From the NCBI GenBank assembly GCA_002450985.1, contig DKBA01000005.1, forward strand, positions 1-9,310: a stretch of 9,310 nt of DNA. Reading direction: 5' to 3'. Positions 1 to 8,200 of this stretch are shown here, piece by piece. Under the pieces are notes generated by a model. That model was not told the origin of the DNA, made no database searches, and saw only the letters and a list, made by a program, of their open reading frames with translations. The position numbers and the translations under genes are program-made. This DNA is from Acidimicrobiia bacterium UBA6912 (GTDB lineage Bacteria; Actinomycetota; Acidimicrobiia; Spongiisociales; UBA5794). The first letter of the stretch is position 1. Every line of letters starts with the position of its first letter.

Positions 1-261
1 GCTCGAGACGGCGACATCCCCGTCATCGTCTCGCCCCTCAATTCCTACGTCGAGGGTCACGTGTGCGAATCGACCGGCGCCGACGGCCCCGAGGTTGCCG
101 CACAGCTCGCCGACTTCGCCGCCGACGCCCTCGACGCGGTGCGTGGCCCCGACACCGGACCGCTCGCCCCGGAGGAACTCCGGCGAGACGGATGTCATCT
201 CAATGATGCCGGTCTCGAGCTCGTGGGCGACCAGCTCGTGGCCTTCTTCGACCCGATGTGA
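1..261 (+). CDS. SGNH/GDSL-type hydrolase, C-terminal fragment (5' end outside window)
   Basis: The reading frame is open from base 1 to a TGA at 259-261, giving the last 86 residues of a larger protein. Residues 63-71 read DGCHLNDAG. This matches block V of SGNH/GDSL esterases and lipases, in which the Asp and His of the catalytic triad sit in a D-x-x-H-L-N pattern; here they are D63 and H66. The segment IPVIVSPLNSY (residues 6-16) before it looks like a core beta strand. The nucleophile Ser block and the Gly/Asn blocks would lie upstream of the window, so the substrate and any signal peptide cannot be judged. The gene faces the nitrate reductase operon tail to tail and is probably a separate unit. 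It is likely an esterase, an acetylhydrolase or a related carbohydrate-active hydrolase; the exact activity is unknown. Confidence 0.72.
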   Translation, partial: ARDGDIPVIVSPLNSYVEGHVCESTGADGPEVAAQLADFAADALDAVRGPDTGPLAPEELRRDGCHLNDAGLELVGDQLVAFFDPM

Positions 262-270
262 CTCGACCAC

Positions 271-301
271 GTCACGGCGCACGCAGGCCCAGCGCCGTGG
301 C
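271..301. terminator. GC-rich hairpin at the convergent junction, possible terminator
   Basis: CACGGCGC at 273-280 is a perfect inverted repeat of GCGCCGTG at 292-299, with an 11-base loop. A U-G pair (272/300) and a G-C pair (271/301) extend the stem to 10 pairs in plus-strand RNA only. It starts about 10 bases past the stop of the plus-strand hydrolase and covers the last codons and stop of the minus-strand YwiC-like gene. There is no T tract on either side, so it is not a classical intrinsic terminator. It could be a tract-less terminator of the kind proposed for high-GC bacteria, an RNA-stabilising 3' end, or chance in GC-rich coding sequence. Confidence 0.3.
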
Positions 302-1057
302 CAGCACGACACCGAGACCCAGGACCACTTGCTGGGCGCCGATGACCGGTACCCCGGGAACGGGCCGGCGCGCCGCCACGGCGTGGAACATGGCGAGCAC
401 GGCGATGGCGACAAACCCGGCGACGGGCACGACGCCCGCGACGAGACCGGCGCCGACGAGGACGACGGAGCCGATCTGCCAGGCATCGTCGGACGCGCCA
501 CGCTCGCCACCGCCTTTGGCCCGGCGCAACTGGAGCCGTACGAATGGGATCGCCGCGACCGCGCGGGCGGCGATCACGCACCACGCCCCCGCGGCGTCAC
601 CCGCCTCGCCCCCTCCGGCCAGGATGATGGCGGCGGCGACCGCCCCGATGCCGATGGTGCCGGCGAGCTCCGGGACGAGGCGGCGGCTGCGACTGCGGAC
701 GTCGTACCAGAGCTCGACGGCGACGAGCGGTGTGGCGATGGCGAGCGGCAACCAGAAGGCGGCGTGCGCCGTGGCGATCGCCGTCGCCAGCAGCGCGACG
801 AGGACTGCGATCTCCACGGCTGCCACCCGCTCGGCGAGCACGGTGCGCGCCAGCCGGCGGCGGCGCCACCAATCGACGAGCGCCAGCTTGACGGGTGTCC
901 TGGCCACGAAGGCGACGAGAGCGGCGGCGCCGAGCGCCACTCCCGCCGCCGAAGGAGCGACGAGCAGACCGAGAATCGCCGGCTCGAGCGTGAGGCTCCA
1001 GCCGCCGTGCTCGCTCGGCAGGGCCACGGCAACGAGGGGGCGGCGAGCCGTCGTCAC
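272..1057 (-). CDS. YwiC-like integral membrane protein of the nar operon
   Basis: The 261-residue protein is mostly hydrophobic, with roughly six to eight likely membrane segments. It opens with the family signature PSEHGGWSLTLEP (residues 14-26) and carries the conserved-looking RLVPELAGT stretch (126-134) and PFVRLQLRR (171-179). These fit the YwiC-like family, named for Bacillus subtilis ywiC, which lies close to narK-fnr and narGHJI in that genome. Its biochemical role is not known to me. The start is GTG at 1055-1057, overlapping the TGA of the preceding gene by four bases (GTGA), with GAGGGGG just upstream. It is the last gene of the operon; its stop lies 10 bases from the stop of the convergent hydrolase. 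The family call is fairly firm. A function in nitrate respiration is inferred only from the repeated gene neighbourhood. Confidence 0.8.
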   Translation of the reverse strand: MTTARRPLVAVALPSEHGGWSLTLEPAILGLLVAPSAAGVALGAAALVAFVARTPVKLALVDWWRRRRLARTVLAERVAAVEIAVLVALLATAIATAHAAFWLPLAIATPLVAVELWYDVRSRSRRLVPELAGTIGIGAVAAAIILAGGGEAGDAAGAWCVIAARAVAAIPFVRLQLRRAKGGGERGASDDAWQIGSVVLVGAGLVAGVVPVAGFVAIAVLAMFHAVAARRPVPGVPVIGAQQVVLGLGVVLATALGLRAP

Positions 1058-2151
1058 TGCCCCCTCGCAGCGAGAGCTCTGACCCGAACCCCGTCACCGG
1101 TAACCGCAGTCGGCCTGCGACCCGAGACCACCGCAGCCACCGTGGCGAGGAGAAACACGACGACGGCAGCGGCATTGCCCACCCCGCCCCACCGGCGAAT
1201 CGCCACCGACTCGGCGAGATCACCGGCCAGGCGGACGATCATCGACACGTGAAGCAGTCCGAGATGGACGACGAACCACCGCCGGTACGGCACGCTCAGC
1301 CCCATCACTGCGGGGGCGACCAAGTGCACGTGGCCGAACACCATGGACAGCACGAACCCGACGAACACGGCGTGCAGCGCTGCGTCGTAGGCGAAGCCGG
1401 CAACCAGCTCACCGCTGGCGACCCACAGGAGGCCGCCGACGCCCAGCCACACATACCCGGCGAGCAAACACACCGCGATGAAACGCGTGACCCCGGCGCT
1501 GCGCACCGTCCGCCGCGCCACGTCGAACGTGGTCAGCCAAGCGGCCAGCGAGACCAGCCCGAGCCCGAACAGGTGGGCACCGGCGCGGGGCGCGGCGAGA
1601 CCGAGGACGAGCCCGGCGGCGAACACGCCGGCCGCTGCGGCGAATACCGGCTGCTTCACCGTCGACGGCGGTGCCATTCGCGACAGCTCGAGCCGCTCCC
1701 CCACGATCGTGAGCACGAGGAACGCGGCGAGCCACGGTGCCTGCCTGTGGAGCGGAGCGTCGACCAGGTCGGCCACGGCGGCCGCCAGCCACGCGCCCGC
1801 TCCGATGGCCATCACTGCGGTGAACAGGGCCGGCTGGCGCCGCCACACCAGCAGCGATCCGGACAGCAAGATCGCAGCTCCAGCGAGCGATGCGGCAGGT
1901 AGCGGAGCTGCAGCGCCGAGCACGGCGAGCGGCGGGGCGAGAAAGGCCCACCGGCGGTCGAGGGCGACGGCTCGCTCCAGGGAGATGAGCGCCCCGAAGA
2001 AGCCGACCACCATCATCACGCCGTGCTCGGCCGGCGAGGCCGGGCCCCTACTCGGCAGGGGGACACCGATGCGGACGAGCCCGCCCCACAGCCCGGCAAT
2101 CATCGCGGCGGCCGCAGCACCGAGCAACGCGATGCGGACCGGTCGGGTCAT
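1054..2151 (-). CDS. Polytopic membrane protein with histidine-containing helices, NnrS-like
   Basis: This 365-residue protein has about ten to twelve hydrophobic segments. The first loop and second helix read AEHGVMMVVGFFGALISLER (residues 41-60), which resembles the H-x-x-E-M-x-x-G-F region of NnrS proteins but lacks the second His/Glu pair. A later helix has H260 followed 14-16 residues on by H274 and H276 (GHVHLV), and the next helix has H296 and H301. This resembles the C-terminal His-bearing helices of NnrS, the haem- and copper-containing membrane protein induced during denitrification and linked to NO tolerance. The similarity is recalled, not aligned, so a separate uncharacterised family remains possible. 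I chose the ATG at 2149-2151 because it overlaps the upstream stop (ATGA); the frame stays open further upstream, but that part lies over the DUF59 gene and has shadow-like composition. The last about 20 residues are a soluble, Arg-rich tail. Confidence 0.6.
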   Translation of the reverse strand: MTRPVRIALLGAAAAAMIAGLWGGLVRIGVPLPSRGPASPAEHGVMMVVGFFGALISLERAVALDRRWAFLAPPLAVLGAAAPLPAASLAGAAILLSGSLLVWRRQPALFTAVMAIGAGAWLAAAVADLVDAPLHRQAPWLAAFLVLTIVGERLELSRMAPPSTVKQPVFAAAAGVFAAGLVLGLAAPRAGAHLFGLGLVSLAAWLTTFDVARRTVRSAGVTRFIAVCLLAGYVWLGVGGLLWVASGELVAGFAYDAALHAVFVGFVLSMVFGHVHLVAPAVMGLSVPYRRWFVVHLGLLHVSMIVRLAGDLAESVAIRRWGGVGNAAAVVVFLLATVAAVVSGRRPTAVTGDGVRVRALAARGQ

Positions 2152-2462
2152 CGCCAGCCGAGCCGCCGCTTCCCCCGCTCGCTCAGCATCTCCGGCGACC
2201 ACGGCGGCTCGAAGCACAGTGTCACGTCTGCCGCCTCGACACCCGGCATGGCGAGCACCGCCGCCGCAGCATCCTCGGCGAGCTGCCGAGAGAACGGGCA
2301 CGCCGGAGTGGTGACGCCGAGTTCGACATGGGCACGTCCGCCCTCGACCTCCACGCCGTAGACGAGGCCGAGGTCGACGATGTCGATGCCCAGCTCTGGG
2401 TCGATCACCCGCTCCAGCGCCGCCGCCACCCGCGCAGCGGTGAGGTCCGTGACGGCGGTCAC
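2148..2462 (-). CDS. MIP18/DUF59-family iron-sulfur cluster assembly factor (SufT/PaaD-like)
   Basis: A 104-residue soluble protein. Residues 20-36 (IDPELGIDIVDLGLVYG) are the hallmark first motif of the MIP18/DUF59 family, and TTPACPF (51-57) carries the conserved reactive cysteine, C55. The C-terminal CFEPPWSPEMLSERGKRRLG (83-102) matches the usual ending of this family, including the P-P-W-x-P-x-M-x-S pattern. Relatives (SufT, PaaD, eukaryotic CIA2) help mature Fe-S proteins. The start is GTG at 2460-2462, overlapping the narI stop (GTGA); GGAG lies eight bases upstream. Its place inside the operon suggests, as inference, that it helps load the several Fe-S clusters of NarG and NarH, or supports cofactor supply when the operon is on. 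Family assignment is strong; the client protein is unproven. Confidence 0.88.
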   Translation of the reverse strand: MTAVTDLTAARVAAALERVIDPELGIDIVDLGLVYGVEVEGGRAHVELGVTTPACPFSRQLAEDAAAAVLAMPGVEAADVTLCFEPPWSPEMLSERGKRRLGWR

Positions 2463-3178
2463 GGCACCCGCTCCAGCGTGCGATCGGCTGCGGGGTGGTA
2501 CACCGCCGGCTCGGGCCGGTTGCGAATCACCTTCTGCCAGGGCCGGGTGAGGTACCCGAGCGGCACCGTGATGATGTGCACGAGCCGGGTGAAGGGAAAC
2601 ACCGCCAGGAAGGCGAAGAACGCCAGAACGTGCGTCTTGAGCACGATCGGCAGCGCCTCGACCAGCTCGGGCCGAGGCGACAGCGTGATGAGCGACCGCA
2701 CGTACGGCACGAAGACCGCCGTGCCCCAGAACGATCCCCAGCGGTAGCCGAGGGCGATCCACAACCCCGTGACCACCTGCACGAGGATGAGGACGAGCAC
2801 GACGATGTCCATCGGCGTCGTGACCGCCTGCACCCGGCGCACCATGAAGCGACGGGCCAGCAGCACGACGACCCCGAACAGCGCCCACAGCCCGAGGGCG
2901 AACCCGGTCGCCTCGAGCAGGTAGAGGCGCACCGGCGCCCCGTTCCACAGCTCGAAGCCGCTCGGGACGAGCAGGGCGAGCAGGTGGCCGACCAGGATCA
3001 CGGTGATGCCCCAATGGAACGACACCGATCCCCAGAACAGTCGCCGGTTCTCCAGGAGCTGCGACGACAGCGCCGACACCGTGAAGGGATGGCGCCGCCA
3101 GCGCAGGATGCTCACCACGACCGCGATGACGAAGGCGGCGTAGGGGAAGGCGACGAACAGCATCTCGTTCCCGTTCAT
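2459..3178 (-). CDS. narI: Respiratory nitrate reductase gamma subunit NarI (dihaem cytochrome b anchor)
   Basis: NarI is the membrane subunit that oxidises quinol and passes electrons through two b haems to NarH. The 239-residue protein has five hydrophobic helices with the N terminus outside, as in the family (Escherichia coli NarI is about 225 residues). The four haem ligands are in place: H55 and H65 on one helix (spacing 10) and H183 and H201 on another (spacing 18), matching E. coli H56/H66 and H187/H205. LENRRLFWGSVSFHWGI (42-58) and HVLAFFAFLAVFPFTRLVH (183-201) are typical. The start ATG at 3176-3178 overlaps the narJ stop (ATGA), with GGGAG seven bases upstream. The C-terminal tail (about 210-239) is basic and would lie on the cytoplasmic side against NarH. 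Confidence 0.96.
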   Translation of the reverse strand: MNGNEMLFVAFPYAAFVIAVVVSILRWRRHPFTVSALSSQLLENRRLFWGSVSFHWGITVILVGHLLALLVPSGFELWNGAPVRLYLLEATGFALGLWALFGVVVLLARRFMVRRVQAVTTPMDIVVLVLILVQVVTGLWIALGYRWGSFWGTAVFVPYVRSLITLSPRPELVEALPIVLKTHVLAFFAFLAVFPFTRLVHIITVPLGYLTRPWQKVIRNRPEPAVYHPAADRTLERVP

Positions 3179-3699
3179 GAGCGGGCTCCCGTGGGTGTGG
3201 CGAGGGCGGCATCCACCACCGCCGCCGCCGCGGCGAGCAGGTGGCGGTAGGGGTTGGCCGGCTCCCGCTTCTTCAGGTCCTTGCGCATCTCGGCGACGGC
3301 GCCGGGCAGAGCATCGACGAGGTCGGGCAGCAGATCGGTCGCGACATCGAGGTAGCGGAGGATCGGCTCGATGTGGTCGGGCAGCTCACCGTGCTGGTCG
3401 ACGCCGGCCGCCGTCTGCGCCGCCTTCATCTCCGCCATGAAGGCTCCCCTGCGGTAGCTCTCCCCCCAGGCCACGTGCCCGACGTACGGCACGAACAGGG
3501 GGGACAGGTCGAGCGTCCGGGTGTGGAGCTCCTCCCACTCGCTCGACGGCAACGAGACGACCTCGGCGGCGAAACGCCCCATGGCGGTACGGGCCGCCCC
3601 TGCGGGCATCGCATCGACCGCATCGCGCAAGGCATCGGCATGGCCGGGGAACGGATAGCGGAACCCGAGGGCGACGGTGGAAGCGACCGAGGCGGTCAT
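3175..3699 (-). CDS. narJ: Nitrate reductase assembly chaperone NarJ
   Basis: NarJ is a cytoplasmic, TorD-like chaperone that binds the NarG N terminus and holds apo-NarGH until the Mo and Fe-S cofactors are inserted; it is not part of the finished enzyme. The 174-residue sequence carries the family core LDLSPLFVPYVGHVAWGESY (63-82), followed by an alpha-helical part with ELPDHIEPILRYL (105-117). At 174 residues it is shorter than E. coli NarJ (about 236), as is common outside the Proteobacteria; the missing part is C-terminal. The start ATG at 3697-3699 overlaps the narH stop (ATGA), and a strong GAGGAGGGG site lies inside the end of narH at 3703-3711. Position between narH and narI is the canonical one. 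Confidence 0.94.
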   Translation of the reverse strand: MTASVASTVALGFRYPFPGHADALRDAVDAMPAGAARTAMGRFAAEVVSLPSSEWEELHTRTLDLSPLFVPYVGHVAWGESYRRGAFMAEMKAAQTAAGVDQHGELPDHIEPILRYLDVATDLLPDLVDALPGAVAEMRKDLKKREPANPYRHLLAAAAAVVDAALATPTGARS

Positions 3700-5207
3700 G
3701 CGCCCCTCCTCGGTGGCGTGACGTAGCCGACGCCGGCAGCACCCTTGTGACGCAGCGGGTCGTTGACGGCTTCGATCGACATCTCCCGGTGATAGGGCGG
3801 CATCACGAACCGTTCCTCGACCGTCGGGAGCGTGGTGAGCCGGTAGATGTCCTCCGCCTCCTGTGGGGTGGTGCCCGCCGAGGCGAGGAGCGCGACGGTG
3901 GCGTCGTCGACCACGCCGTCGACGCTCTGGCGCCGCTTGTAGATGCGCACCGCCAGCATCTTGCGCAGGACGGCACGGATGACGTCCTCGTCTCCGGCCG
4001 AGAACAGATTGGCGAGGTAGCGGATGGGCAGCCTCGCCTTGTCGAGCTCGTCGAACAGCTCGAAGTCGACGCGCTCGGCCGGCAGGTCGAGCTTGGTGAG
4101 GTTGCGCTCGATGGTCGCTACCACCGGCGACAGCGGCGGGATGTAGAACATCATCGCCACCGTGCGGTACTCGGGGTGGAGCGGCAGGGCCAGCCCCCAC
4201 TCCTTGACGAACCTCCACGCAGGCGACCGGCGGGCGGCGGCGATCCAGCCGTCGTCGATGCCCGCGGCGTTCGCCGCCGTCACCACCCGCTCGTCCCACG
4301 GGTCGAGGATGGCGTCGAGTTGCGCCCGGAGCAGCTCGGTCTCCGGCGCCCCGGCGGCGGCGGTGATGAGGTCCTGGTCGTACAGGAGCACGCCCATGTA
4401 GCGGATCCGGCCCACGCAGGAGTGGGCGCAGGCGGGCGCCTGGCCGGTCTCCATCCGCGGGAAGCACAGGATGCACTTCTCCGACTTGCCGGTGGACCAG
4501 TTGTAGTACACCTTCTTGTAGGGACATGCGGCGACGCACATCCGCCACGCCCGGCACTTGTTCTCGTTGACGAGCACGATGCCGTCCTCGGCCCGCTTGT
4601 AGATGGCGCCAGACGGGCACGCCGCCACGCAGGCCGGGTTGAGGCAGTGGTTGCAGATGCGGGGCAGGTAGTTGAAAACCACCCGCTCGATCTCCTCGAG
4701 CTGGGACCGCACGTCGGGGTCGATGCCGTCGAGGCTGGGGTCGTTGCGGGCGTACACCTGTGAGCCGCCGAGATCGTCGTCCCAGTTGGGGCCGCCGGCG
4801 ATCTCCATCTCGTCTCCGGTGACCATCGAGATGGGGCGGGCGGTGGGCTGCTGCTCCCCGGCCGGCGCCGAGAACAGGTCTCCGTACCGGAACGTGAACG
4901 GCTCGTAGTAGTCGTCGAGCTGCGGCAGCGCCGGGTTGAAGAACAAGCGGGCGATGCCGGTCGGCTTGTTCTGCAGGGTCAGGTGCAGGCGGCCCTTGTC
5001 GTCGCGGCGCCAGCCGCCCTTGTAGTGGTCCTGGTCCTCCCACCCGGTGGGGTAGCCGGTGCCGGGACGGGTCTCGACGTTGTTCCACCACATGTACTCG
5101 GCACCGGCACGGTCGGTCCACAGGTTCTTGCAGGCGACCGAGCAGGTGTGGCACCCGATGCACTTGTCGAGGTGGAAGAGCATGCTCATCTGGGCGCGGA
5201 CTCTCAT
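3696..5207 (-). CDS. narH: Respiratory nitrate reductase beta subunit NarH (four Fe-S clusters)
   Basis: NarH carries electrons from NarI to NarG. The 503-residue protein (E. coli about 512) has all four Cys groups: C16/C19/C22/C26 (KCIGCHTCSVACK), C185/C188/C193/C197, C218/C224/C228 and C245/C248/C260/C264. In the third group W221 (CRAWRMC) stands where a fourth Cys would be, as in E. coli, so this cluster is the [3Fe-4S] one; the other three are [4Fe-4S]. The C-terminal half has typical NarH features such as LPLHPEYRT and IRYLANLFSAGD. The start at 5205-5207 is favoured over Met7 and Met9 because GAGGAGG lies six bases upstream of it. The 11-base gap after narG is the only non-overlapping junction in the operon. 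There is no signal peptide, so it sits on the cytoplasmic face. Confidence 0.97.
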   Translation of the reverse strand: MRVRAQMSMLFHLDKCIGCHTCSVACKNLWTDRAGAEYMWWNNVETRPGTGYPTGWEDQDHYKGGWRRDDKGRLHLTLQNKPTGIARLFFNPALPQLDDYYEPFTFRYGDLFSAPAGEQQPTARPISMVTGDEMEIAGGPNWDDDLGGSQVYARNDPSLDGIDPDVRSQLEEIERVVFNYLPRICNHCLNPACVAACPSGAIYKRAEDGIVLVNENKCRAWRMCVAACPYKKVYYNWSTGKSEKCILCFPRMETGQAPACAHSCVGRIRYMGVLLYDQDLITAAAGAPETELLRAQLDAILDPWDERVVTAANAAGIDDGWIAAARRSPAWRFVKEWGLALPLHPEYRTVAMMFYIPPLSPVVATIERNLTKLDLPAERVDFELFDELDKARLPIRYLANLFSAGDEDVIRAVLRKMLAVRIYKRRQSVDGVVDDATVALLASAGTTPQEAEDIYRLTTLPTVEERFVMPPYHREMSIEAVNDPLRHKGAAGVGYVTPPRRGA

Positions 5208-5213
5208 GCCGTT

Positions 5214-5220
5214 CCTCCTC
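5214..5220 (-). promoter_or_regulatory. Ribosome binding site of narH
   Basis: GAGGAGG on the minus strand begins inside the narG TGA stop codon and ends six bases before the narH ATG. It decides the narH start (first Met rather than Met7 or Met9) and is the strongest Shine-Dalgarno sequence in the operon, at the one junction without a start/stop overlap. Confidence 0.8.
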
Positions 5221-8200
5221 ACCACTCGGGCCGGTCGACCCGGCGGACGTAGACGAAGGTGTCGCGGTTGACTCCGGTGGGCCCCCAGTAGTTGAAGAAG
5301 TACGAGAACTGGGCGTAGCCGCCCGTCATCAGCACCGGCTTGAGCCGGGCTCGGGTCAGCGAGTTGTTCATGCCCGCCCGCTTCTTGCGCCGAGGCGAGA
5401 TCGGGATGCCGATGGTCCGCTCGGTGGCGTGGTACACGAACACGGTGTTGCGGGGGATCCGCGAGGACGTGACGCAGCGCTGCACGAAGACGCCGTTGTC
5501 GTTGTACAGCTCCACCCAGTCGTTGTCGGCGATGCCGAGGTCGGCGGCGTCCTTGTCGTTCATCCACACCGGGTAGCCGCCGCGCGACAGCGTCATCATG
5601 CGGTGGTTGTCCGAGTACGTGGAGTGGATCGACCATTTGCCGTGGGGGGTGATGTAGCTGAACATCCGCCCGCCCTGCCCCTCGGCGAGGCTCTGCTCGG
5701 TCTCCGAGAGCATGCTGTGGTCGGGTCGAGGCTTGTACACAGGGAGGTGCTCGCCCCACTCCCGGTAGCGCTCGTGGTCGAGGTAGAAGTGCTGGCGTCC
5801 GGTGAGGGTACGCCACGGCACCAGGTGCTCGACGTTGAACGTGAACGGGCTGTAGGCCCGCCCCTTGGCCACCAACCCCGACCAGGTCGGCGTGGTGAGC
5901 ACCCTGCGCGGCTGGGCGACGATGTCGGAGAAGTCCCAGCGGACGTCGCGCTGGCCGTCGCCGAGGTGGCGCAGCATGCGACCGGTCTTCGCCTCCTCGG
6001 CCTCGAAGGCCCGGTAGGCGAGCTCGCCGTTCGAGGCCGGATCGAGGGCGAGGATCACCTCGCAGACCTCCCGGTCCCGCACCAGCGACGGCAAGGCGTC
6101 GCCGTTGGCACCGGGCGCGCCGAGGAAGGGCTGGCGCCTCGCCAGCTCGTCGTAGTAGTCCTCGACGGGGATCTTGAGGCCATGGGCGGCGACCCCGTTG
6201 GCCCTGGTGCCGCGACCGAGGCTCGCCATCTGCTCGTGGAGATGGGCGTAATCCCGCGTGACGATGCGGAACTTGGGCATGGTCTTCCCGGGGATCGGCT
6301 CCACCTCGCCGTTCCGCCAGTCGGCGACCACGGGCTGGGAGATCTCATCCGGGGTGTCGTGGGTGAGCGGGATCATCACCACGTCCTCGACCGTGTCGGG
6401 AAGGTGTCCCGCCGCCAGCCGGGACACCCGCTCGGCGATGGCCGAGAAGATCTGCCAGTCGGACCTCGACTCCCACGCCGGGGCCACCGCCGCCTGCATC
6501 GGGTTGATGAAGGAGTGGCAGTCGGTGGTGTTGAGGTCGTCCTTCTCGTACCACGTGGCGGCCGGCAGCACGATGTCCGAGTACAGCGCCGACGTGTCCA
6601 TGCGGAAGTTGAGGTCGACGACGAGGTCCATCTTGCCGATGGGCGCATCCGGCCGGACGGTGACCTCGGCGACTCCGTGGTCGTCGGGCTCGGCGGCGAT
6701 GGCCGTCGAGTGGGTGCCCAGGTAGTGACGCATGAAGAACTCGTGACCCTTGGCGGACGTGCCGATGGCGTTGCCACGCCAGATGAACCAGGTGCGTGGC
6801 CAGTTGGATGGTGCGTCGGGATCGTCGACGGCGAATCCGAGCTTCCCCTCGGCCAGCTCGGCCACGACGGCGCGGACCACCTCCTCGTCGGTCGCCGCCC
6901 CGGTGCGGCGCAGCCTCCTCACCAGCTCGAGCGGATTGGCGTCGAACTGGGGGAAGAACGGCAGCCAGCCCATACGGACGGCGCGGGCCTGATGGTCGAT
7001 CGTGTGGTCGACATGGCCGTTGCCCTCGGGCAACGTGTCGTAGTCCCGGTAGCCCCGCTCGTAGCGCCACTGATCGGAGTGGACGTAGTGGAACGAGGGG
7101 GTGTTCTGGTGACGGGGGGCCATGCCCCAGTCGAGCCCGAAGGCGACCGACGACCAGGACGCCTGGTTGACCACCTTCTCCTGGCCGACGTAGTGGCCGA
7201 GCCCGCCGCCGTTGACCCCCACCGAGCCGGTGAGCATCAGCGCCGTGATCGCCGAGCGATAGAGCAGGTTGTTGTGGTACCAGTGATTGGCGCCGGCGCC
7301 GATGATGACGAGGTTCTTGCCCTTCGTCAGCTCGCCGTTGCGGGCCCATTCCCTGGCGAACTTCACGACCGTGTCGCGGTGGATGCCGGTGTACTTCTCC
7401 TGCCACGCCGGGGTGTAGGGCACGTCCTCGTCGTCGTAGTCCTGCGCGTCGTAGCCGGCGAGGCCGCGGTGGACCCCGAAGCGAGCCATGAGCAGGTCGA
7501 AGACTGTGGTGACGGTGACCGTGCCGATCACGGTGGCGAGGCGGCGCACCGGCACGCCCCGCCGCACCGGTGCGACCCCGCCAAAGTCGTCGAACGCCAC
7601 GTCGACGACGCCGTCGTGACGGTCGATCAAGCTGAGGCGCGGGGCGATCTTGCCGCCCTTCACCTTGTCCGCCATCTCGAGGTTCCAGTGGCCCTTCTCG
7701 GCCTCGGCCCAGCGGTACCCGATGGTGCCGTTGGGCATTCGCGGCTCGTCCTCCTCGTCGTCCCAGACGAGGAGCTTCCAATCGCCGTGCTCGACGTCCT
7801 CGTAGCCGGCAAGACGGTTGGCCCGCAGACACCGGCCCGGCTGCCCGTGCTCGTCGATCTCCACGAGGAAGGGGAGGTCGGTGTAGTGCTTCACGTACTC
7901 GTCGAAGTACGGCGTCGTGCGGTCCCGGTACCACTCGGTGAGGATCACGTGATCGACGGCCAGCCAGAAGGCGGCGTCCTGGCCGGCGTTGGCGGGGATC
8001 CACCAGTCGGCGTACTTCGCCACCATGGAGAAGTCGGGGCTGAACACGGCCAGCTTGGCCCCGGCGTGTCGCACCTCGGACAGGAAGTGCGTGTCGGGCG
8101 TGCGGGTCATGTTGACGTTGGAGCCGACGACGGCGATGAAGCGGCTGTTGTACCAGTCGGCCGCCTCGTGGACGTCGGTTTGCTCCCCCCAGATCTCCGG

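Noticed and set aside
95..1252. Plus-strand open frames opposite the YwiC-like and NnrS-like genes
   Set aside because: They have Arg/Asp/Pro-rich composition, no motif, and cover genes with clear membrane-protein character on the other strand. They are shadows of GC-rich coding sequence.
4523..4556. Apparent missing cysteine in the third NarH cluster (W221)
   Set aside because: Trp at this position is normal for NarH and marks the [3Fe-4S] cluster; it is not a defect.
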